Shown piece after piece: positions 56,873 through 64,000 of a stretch of DNA of 64,000 nucleotides (position 1 is the stretch's first letter; each line of letters starts with the position of its first letter). The stretch spans positions 22,112,124-22,176,123 of the forward strand of contig ML677348.1 in NCBI GenBank assembly GCA_007922305.1, written 5' to 3'. A program made the translations under genes and the position numbers. Below the pieces are notes generated by a model. The model made no database searches, was not told the origin of the DNA, and worked only from the letters and a program-made list of their open reading frames with translations. Origin of the DNA: Dermatemys mawii. Taxonomy: Eukaryota > Chordata > Testudines > Dermatemydidae.

Positions 56873-57445
56873 ATTAGTACCAGAGCACTTCCACAGCCCC
56901 CTTTACTGCCCAGGCTTCCTTCTCCATAACAGAGTAGGCTGTCTCTTGGGGAAACAGTTTTCTGCTCAGGCAGAGGACTGGATGTTCTTCCCCATCGACT
57001 ACCTGGGACAAGATAGCTCCCAACCTGATTTTGAGGCATCCATTTAGAGGTTGAACTCCTTAGTAAAGTCCAGCCTGTATTAAAAACAGGTTTCCTACAG
57101 AGGTGAAACTTAAGGGTCTGGATGGCTTTTTTGCAGACTTTTCTAGAGCGGCTGCCTTTAGGATCTGAGAGAGGCCACTATGGATAAGACCAGGTACAAA
57201 TCGGCAGAAATATCCTGCCAGCCCCAAAAATCATTGTCCCTGCTTCTTTGAGGTTGGAGTAGGACAAACTTGCAAGACTTGGCCCTTATCTACAAAGGGT
57301 TGCACTTGGCCTTTCCTTATGTGTATCCTCAGTATGTTGTTTCATCGTGGCCTGTATGGTATCTTGCAGGGTTTGCCATTAATCCAGCCTTCTCTAGGGA
57401 CTGGAGGACAGCTATACCTGCTTCAGGTGATCCTCCAAAGTCTGG
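56873..57445 (-). pseudogene. Gypsy-type LTR retrotransposon pol fragment (RT end / RNase H)
   Basis: On the minus strand, after frameshifts, the order is TLEDHLKQV, AGLMANPARYH (the connection after the reverse transcriptase palm), then LAGYFCRFVPGL, then FTKEFNL.MDAS, and from 57020 to 56873 a clean stretch starting GAILSQVVDGEEHPVL, then LSRKLFPQETAYSVMEKEA and WAVKGAVEVLWY before a stop. This is the Ty3/Gypsy RNase H start (normally L.TDAS..G.GAVLSQ..DG..HPV.Y.SRKL) with the preceding tether. The catalytic YIDD region, integrase and gag are missing. At least three frameshifts; dead. No LTRs could be paired with it. Confidence 0.85.
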
Positions 57446-58620
57446 CTATAACTACTGTTGCTGCTGCAACAACCTCCCTGTAGGGGCGGCTGCTGCTGCC
57501 TCTGAGAGGACGCCACATGCTGGGTTCCTTCGTCCACCCCGCCCATTCCTATATCCCCTTCTCTTCCCTATCCCCTCCCCCTTCTTCTCCCCATTGTCCC
57601 TTGCCCCTTTCCATCCCCTTCTCTTCCCTCTGCCCAATCTTCCTGTCTCTTCCCCCACCCTCCTTCTCCCAGCCTCATCCTGTCCCTCTTGCCCTGCCCT
57701 GCTGTGGGCACTCACCATGGTACAGGAAACAAGTGGGCTCTAGGACCTAGGAGACTGTGTCTAGTCCAGCTGCCAAAGCAGCAAACTGGTGCACAAGAGA
57801 ACAGCTGTTCCATTCTTTCCCTTCTGCTCCCCATGAGCCAAAATGTGCTGGGGGAGGAGGTGTGCTGTGGGAAGGACAGAGCCCCGCTCCCAGGCAGCCC
57901 CAGCAAAGCAAGTCCTGCAGGGGAATTCAGCATTCACAGAAGTGAGGTGGAAGAGGGCCTGCCTATGTGGTACCCTCCTGGGGCCCAACATGGCACTACT
58001 CACCCTGTCACGGGGTCTCCAGTGGGCTGTTGTCTGCTGTCATGGGTCTGGTACAATGGTGCTTTAGACATCTGGCTAAGACACACTGGAGTCCCACCTC
58101 TTTCGGGGTATTAAAGTTGAAAATAAAGAAATACCGTGAACTCAAAACCAGGGTCATCTGAGGAGTCTTTAGTGAGACCCCACCCTTCTCTTCAGGGCTT
58201 GTCACCTCACCCCATGGGAGGCTAATGCAGGGAGCACTCTGTCTCAGACTCTTGGCTAAAACCAGGCATCACTCACCAAGGGAAAAGCAGATCTCTACTC
58301 TTCTGCCTGGTCAGCCCCACTCTGAGCTAGGTCTCCTCTGTTCACTCTCCTCTCCACTCTTGATATCTGAGAAAGCTGCAGCCGGGTATGGCCAACTGGG
58401 TGCACAGACCGTCATTAGCCCTCTCCTTGCAAGGTAAATGAGGCTGACCGTAATTGGCTTTTACTCTTTTCCACTCCAGAGGGAGCTCCTTGTTTTATCC
58501 TTCTAAAGCAAGCTTTCTATCTCTGGGGCTTATAAACCCCCTAGGTCAGGTGACTTGGCTTTCCCTTGTGGGGGTGTGAGGAATCCTGATCCTGCTGAAG
58601 TCAGCGGGTCAGGAGTTCAT
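57446..58620. other. Pyrimidine-rich tract and unassigned sequence
   Basis: 57530-57700 is almost entirely C/T (ttctcttccctatcccctcc and similar). 58004-58200 starts CTGTCACGGGGTCTCC and contains AATAAAG, so a piece of an LTR is possible. Open frames here overlap on both strands and have no domains. Confidence 0.4.
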
Positions 58621-59367
58621 TCTCAATGTAACTCAGTAAATTAGTCACCACAATGTTTGCTTTAAAAACAAGTGCAAATTCATGGCAAGTATACAGTGTA
58701 TATAGCCTTGGAAAGATGAGAAGTTTACCAGTAAAGGGCAGACTTTCCAGAGAACTCAACTCCTACTTGGACACCAAAATAAATGGCCAGATTTTCCAAA
58801 ATGGTGAACGCTTTTTGAAAATCTGGCTGATACTAACTTGCCTAAATGGGAGCTGAGCATTTCTGAAAGTCTGGCCCCAAATGTCAATAATGAATTGTCG
58901 GGTTTTTTTCCCTTGACCCAAAAACCAATAGAAAACGCTATGTTATTAATCAAAGTACACAGAGAGGGTGAGTTAGAAATGTGGTATGTTGCATTTGTGG
59001 AAAACTGTTTGCACTTTTTGCTCTCACTTATATCCAGCAGTTACGGTACTTGGAAATATTATGGTTTTATTTCTGAATCTCTTAACTCTCTCTGGTCACT
59101 AAAACTGGAATTTAAAAATATATATTTCCAAGTACTGCAAAAATTAAAATAGATGAATTTTTTAAAATACTTTGAATAAGCATTGCTAGATACTTAGATA
59201 TCTGTCAAAGTAAATGGAAAATAAAAATTAAATCCTTTGGAGCCTAACTATACTGCACATTACCAGGCACAGTGCTTACCATGGTAACTTTGCACTTAAA
59301 TTAATAGCCATATAAAATTGCAATGTATTAAAGCCATTAGATTGCAGGAGAAGGGCCGGAGATGATT
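58621..59367. other. Sequence without recognised genes
   Basis: Nothing recognised. Confidence 0.4.
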
Positions 59368-59490
59368 TGAAATGCCAAACACTTACATACATGTTTGTTT
59401 AACTTTAAGCATGTGAGTATTTCTATTGAAGCCAGTTGGATTACTCATGAATTCAAAGTTAAACACATTGTGTTTGCAGGATTAGAGCCT
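59368..59490. mobile_element. Palindromic snap-back MITE
   Basis: The left arm gtttaactttaagcatgtga, then gta, pairs with right-arm tactcatgaattcaaagtta, then aac. Arms are 23-24 bp with about 80% identity around a centre tttctattgaagccagttgg. Same family as 28334-28446. Confidence 0.7.
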
Positions 59491-60623
59491 TAGACTGTGA
59501 ACTGTATGGGGTTGGAATCCTGCCTTCTGGTATGTTTGTACTTTCACCACGTACAATGGGCCATCTGGGCACTACTGTATGATCAGTGTTAAATAATCAA
59601 TATGAGCATTTCAATGTTAAATCTACTGCCTGAGGCAACTTTTCACCTGACTTCGTCTTTCTCATGCTTTTTTTCTTTTTGATTGATGCACTTCTAAAGA
59701 ATTGTACTCTTGTGAAAATGGTGTTCATGCATCAAAACAAACAAGAAAAAAGACGGTAGAAAGCTCAAGGGAAGAGCATGATACAGAGACAATGTTTTGG
59801 GTTGTTTGTTTGTTTATTTGCCAGTAGAGCCACTGGGCCTGTTCTGATCTCACTTAAACCAGTTTTATACCAGTTGAACTTAATTGATTTTGGTGGAATT
59901 GCCTGAATATTAGATCCTGATCCTACATCCTGTTCTGAAATAGTGGACTTTTCTGCCCATGGAATCTTATTTCAGTAAATAGGAGTCTGTACAGGGGTAA
60001 GGATCCATTCATAAGGGCAGACTCTTATGCTGATGTAATTGAGAGCAGAACCGGGCCATTGGAACCTATTCACTGGGCAGGTATTAAACAGTATTGAAGA
60101 GGCTTCATTACTGTTCTGTCTGAAAATGCCTGATCTACTTCCAAAAGTAGTTTCCTACTTGACTCACTAATCTGTCATGAAAAAATTCATGCTGTTGCAA
60201 TCTGTCTGAAAGAAATTGTTTTAATTTGCACCATCTTACCAGGATATGATTTCTCCTGACAATCTGACAGCATTTTTAGTCTTCATAAATTCCTGCTCTT
60301 TATGAAAGTCCTTGTAGCATCATCCTGCAGTGTGCCCTTTGGGTCATACCAGTTAGGTAGTTCTGGCAAGTATGTTCTTACAACCCAGCTAAAGCAGGTG
60401 TTGCCTGTTGGGGTGCTGATGTGTTGCACACTGATACAATGTCTCAGCTAGAACATTGAATGAACTCCCAAAGCCTTATTTATTGAATAGTGTTATGAAC
60501 TCTTTTTCTGTCTCCAGACTAGAACCACTTGACAGCTGTCATATTTTATCCAGCAGGGGGAATGGTAGATGTACAAACTGGGAGAGAGTCAGGAAGCCAA
60601 TATAGCATATCAATGTGTAGTTT
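59491..60623. other. Sequence without recognised genes
   Basis: Nothing clearly recognised. Short decayed MITE-like bits (catttacacc-type) occur near 59860-59930. Confidence 0.4.
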
Positions 60624-60719
60624 GGCCTGATTCTTACTTCAGGGTAAATTGTGAGTAAACTCAGTAGAGTTACATCCATACAAAACTGATGAATATAATG
60701 TGAGGAGAATCAGGATCCA
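60624..60719. mobile_element. Palindromic MITE
   Basis: The left end ggcctgattcttacttcagg is mirrored by the right end gtgaggagaatcaggatcc, with self-complementary sequence between. Same architecture as 8347-8432. Confidence 0.55.
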
Positions 60720-60817
60720 GGGTGGAAATACTTTTTTATTCAGGCAAAATGTCCACTAACAGCAACAAATGTTTAGTCAAAATAAATCTGAAGTAAGAAC
60801 TTTAGAATTTTTCTCAG

Positions 60818-61105
60818 GGTATGTCTTCACTACCCGCTGGATCAGCAGGCAGTGATCAATCTTTTGGCGATCGATTTTTATCGTGTCTCATTAAGACGCG
60901 ATAAATTAATCGTGAAAGGCTCTCCTGTCGACTCTGCAACTCCAGCTTGCCAAGAGGCGCAAGCTGGAGTCGACAGGGGAGCCCACTGCCAACCACTGCC
61001 ACCATGAGGATGGCAGGTAAGTCAGCCAAAGATACACAACTTCAGCTATGTGAATAACATAGCTGAAGTCAGCGCATCTTCAGTCGATTCCCTCCCTCTA
61101 CTGTA
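60818..61105. mobile_element. MITE with nested palindromes
   Basis: Starts cagggtatgtcttcactacc. It contains the hairpins actccagcttg/caagctggagt (60939-60970) and aacttcagctatgtga/..catagctgaagt (61040-61071), and repeated cgcgataaat-type segments. Ends near ctactgtaggcc. About 290 bp, non-coding. Matches a chelonian MITE family from memory. Confidence 0.65.
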
Positions 61106-61196
61106 GGCCAGCCTCAGTTAATACAAACAGTTTTTTTTAAATTGTCAACAAGCAGGAGACTTAGAAAATTTCAGAAGTAGAAGATTAGATGTTAAT

Positions 61197-61335
61197 GGAG
61201 TGACAAGATATCCTGATATTATTGTGACTGTCCCAATATCAGGTGCTTTGTCTTATAAAGGCAACTAGCCTACTTTCCTTCCCCACAAAAAAGAACTGTC
61301 CTGATTTTTTGCACTTGCTATCTGGTCACCCTTGA
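61197..61335. mobile_element. MITE with GTGAC(C)AGAT ends
   Basis: The left end gagtgacaagatatcctgat and the right end, read inward as aagggtgaccagatagcaag, are imperfect inverted repeats. Internal tcctgat/atcaggt pairs add to the symmetry. About 139 bp. Confidence 0.6.
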
Positions 61336-62342
61336 TGACAAACTTCAAACAGAATTCAGCAGATTAGCTGAGCTGTTGACCCCTATGTTGCCTGGCAGAC
61401 TGCAAAACACAAGTTAAAAAATCCCCATGGCATAGAATTTCTTACAAACAGTCTGCCCTCGCATAACCCTCAGACAGAAAATGCTGCGGATAAAGTGACA
61501 AAATATTATCCAAATGTACTAAAATGCCAAATCTGATCCATAAATCCAATTTCTTGGAGTGTGGCCCAGACTACTTTGACCTTGTTTTTCACTGCAGTTT
61601 AAAGATTTGGTACAATAATGTTAAACCTATATATGTGTGTGTGTGTGTGTGTGTGTTTGTTTGGGGTTTTTTTGGTGGTGAAGTTACTTGAGTCAATTTT
61701 TTAAAAGTTACAGAGACTAGGAGAAAATCATTTAAATTAGGCTAGGGAAATACATAAATTTAGGCTCAGGAAATATATTCTGGGCTTTAACAATCATTAG
61801 TTTTCTAATTTATGGAGATCTTTTTGTGAGAGAAAATTGCTAAGCCTTCAATTCTTGGCATTGTTCTTTAGAATCAGAAGATAACCCTAACAATTAACTG
61901 GGAGTTCTCAAACTCTGCCAATAGGATGATGTGCTTGTCTGCATGTATCAATTTTTCAACCCCTAGGACAGAGAAAGAAAAGCTTTAAGTAAGGAATATA
62001 AAGCACTATAAAGACAATTATTGTTAAGAAAAATAGAGCAGAATCATTACTGGTTCAGCTCCAGCAAATTACAAGGACTTGTACTGAATAGAGGGGTTGA
62101 ATAGGGTAGCAGTAAAAATCACACTCTAGTTTATTGAATTTACTGCTGGTTGTTGGGTAGACCACCAAAGCTGGAGTTCACAATCACAAAATTACAGCCT
62201 CATCTTTCTGCACATGGTAAAATTCACAATAATGTCCAGTGAGATGGGAACCCTGATTTCCCGAACCCTCGGTCTCTGACTCCATGTTTTCTGATATTTG
62301 TACCTTGTTCCACAACTTGTTTTCATAAGACACTAACTTTAG
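61336..62342. other. Sequence without recognised genes
   Basis: Contains the (TG)n run at 61634-61656. Nothing else recognised. Confidence 0.4.
61634..61656. repeat. (TG)n microsatellite
   Basis: Eleven uninterrupted TG units. Confidence 0.9.
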
Positions 62343-62420
62343 GTTTCATTCAAATCCCATTGAAAGTAATGGAAAGATTCCCATTGACTTCAATAAGGGT
62401 CTGATTCAAAGCTCTTTGAA
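62343..62420. mobile_element. Palindromic MITE remnant
   Basis: caaatcccattgaaagtaatgg followed by ttcccattgacttcaataag. The CCCATTGA...TCAATAAG symmetry resembles the centre of the 28334 family. Confidence 0.45.
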
Positions 62421-64000
62421 GGTTTTTGGTTGTCCCCCCAAGACTCTTCATAAAGCTGGGATATAACTTCCCATACAAAAGGTTGAACCCTTTCCATCAG
62501 AAAAAGGAGATAAATTGGCACTCACCTCCTCCACTATGGTATCAGTAAGTCTTTGGCGAAAGCAGCATTAATTTAATAAAGCAAATAACACATAGTTCTA
62601 CACAGGTAAAAATGGACTCTGAGGGCTTGCCTTAAAATGCCTACAGCTCTGGAGCAGCCACCATCCTAGTGCATTGCATCCTCAGAACCTGTGGATTGCC
62701 GATAAGGGATGGAGATGGGACAACTATGTGTAGACTTTGAAATCAGAGGACTAGGCAAACCCAATGGGCAGTACGAGCAAGAACTGCTGTGTCTCCATGC
62801 TATTTGTAGCCCTCCTTTCCTCTGCACTGGGAGCATATCTGACACAACTGCATTGCTGTCACTGGCTCCTCCTTCTTGCAGTGCTTATGAGACCCCTATG
62901 TTGCAGGACACCAACAATAGAGTTAATAGAAACATTAACTTGCACAGCAATCAGCCACGTAAGATAGTTCTCAATCCCTCCCCTCTCTGGCAGCCCATGG
63001 CCCCTTTTTCATGCCCCTTGGTATGCACAGTGTTAGTGTGGTAGTTGTGGCAGGAATAATAGTGCATAGCTGTCTTACCACTCTGTGTGGTCTCCCCATA
63101 GCTATTGCTGCATGATTAACATGCTTTTGCTCCCCTCCACACTCCAGAAGAGAGGGAGTCACAGGGCCCATTATAAAGCAGCAAAAGGCCTTTGCTAGTG
63201 GGTGGTTTATACAGTCTCAGTCCATTTTAGGTTTTCAAGAAGCTGTTAATTGCATTCTTAGGAAGCACATTGATAATGATACCCAGGAGACTGCTGTCAT
63301 CACCTTTCTATTTGGCAAAGGGTTTGGAAACTGTTGCATAACAGCAGCAGAGGCAGGGTCCTGGAAAAAGCCATCATGTTAAAAATATTTCTTACTGGTC
63401 GGTATTTGTCATTTAGACATGTATTTTAATGACAAACTATTTTTGGTGGCAGGAGGAGGATGAACAAATATGCAGAAAAGTTTATTAAATCAAACGAGGT
63501 TTTAAAAAGCTGTATTATTGTTCTAAAACACAATGGCCTTTACTGTTTTTGTTACTAAGTCCTACTGTGATTTAAAGCTGCTGACAGCACCAGATGCTTA
63601 CAATGAAATCATCTCTTCTCTGTAGAGTTCAGGCAGACACTCATTTGTATGTATGAGTTCAGCCTGTCTACTGTGTCTGGCCAAAGAGGCAGATACTAAT
63701 GGCATATGTTAATTACAATCCAACAATTTCCTTTCATTTGGGTGTTTATTAACATTCTCACTTTTGCCCATAGAACCAGCTGGCATGGACTGCTTAGACT
63801 TTTTTGGGTCACATGTTTTCATCCTGGGTTCATGATGTACAATAGATTAGTTTTGTCATTCAGCCAGTTAATTTTACATCCCAGATTATAGGTTTAGTGG
63901 GTTGTTTTTTTGGGGAGGGGGGAGGTGGGGAAGGGATGGGGTTTGCTTTTGGGTTTTTTAGTTTGTTGTTCTTAATATTACATGGAGGAGGAAATTAAAA
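62421..64000. other. Sequence without recognised genes
   Basis: No gene or transposon recognised up to the window end. The 111-codon frame at 62709-63044 has no domain. Confidence 0.4.

Overview
The window looks like non-coding vertebrate DNA, and the repeat content points to a turtle, probably cryptodiran. The main evidence is many diverged CR1 LINE copies, a tRNA-derived SINE that carries a CR1-type 3' tail (at 11181), a Penelope-like retroelement, old L2 and MIR copies, and several non-autonomous hAT elements. The species call is an inference from family resemblance remembered without a database search. I see no convincing host protein-coding exon, no rRNA or tRNA gene and no CRISPR array. 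Every long reading frame I can identify belongs to a transposable element.

Layout. 0-9.5 kb: minus-strand CR1 fragments (3' UTR, and an ORF1 with its esterase motif), several MITEs, then a plus-strand CR1 reverse transcriptase fragment cut by a Penelope fragment. 10.4-14.8 kb: a hAT transposase remnant, a CR1-partnered SINE, a GC-rich repeat ending in a long palindrome, and more CR1 and MIR. 16-18 kb: hAT MITEs, one with a perfect 8-bp target duplication, beside a 38-bp minisatellite with a 76-bp higher-order unit. 21.4-23.8 kb: a second hAT element with a perfect target duplication and a minus-strand LTR. 24.66-27.2 kb: the most notable object, a 2.5-kb DNA transposon with matching termini, an almost intact transposase broken by one frameshift, and four exact copies of a 10-bp motif upstream of its start. 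27.2-28.3 kb: a full-length LTR.

31-34 kb: MITE, SINE and a Penelope element (GIY-YIG end) that itself contains a second Penelope insertion with a perfect 76-bp inverted repeat and a hammerhead-like core. 35-39 kb: LTRs, a Myb/SANT-like reading frame, the 3' end of a hAT element, and a solo LTR with a perfect 5-bp duplication. 39.8-44.5 kb: L2, a hAT MITE, and a minus-strand CR1 split by a SINE and an LTR. 44.5-64 kb: mostly unassigned AT-rich sequence with MIRs, a perfect 18-bp hairpin, an LTR, a Gypsy pol fragment and palindromic MITEs.

The elements do not form a pathway. Nesting gives a relative order of insertion: L2, MIR and CR1 first, then SINE, LTRs and Penelope, with the 76-bp inverted insertion and perhaps the 24.66-kb transposon among the youngest. 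Family names rest on motifs, termini and target duplications visible here; subfamily and consensus assignments would need RepeatMasker/Repbase.
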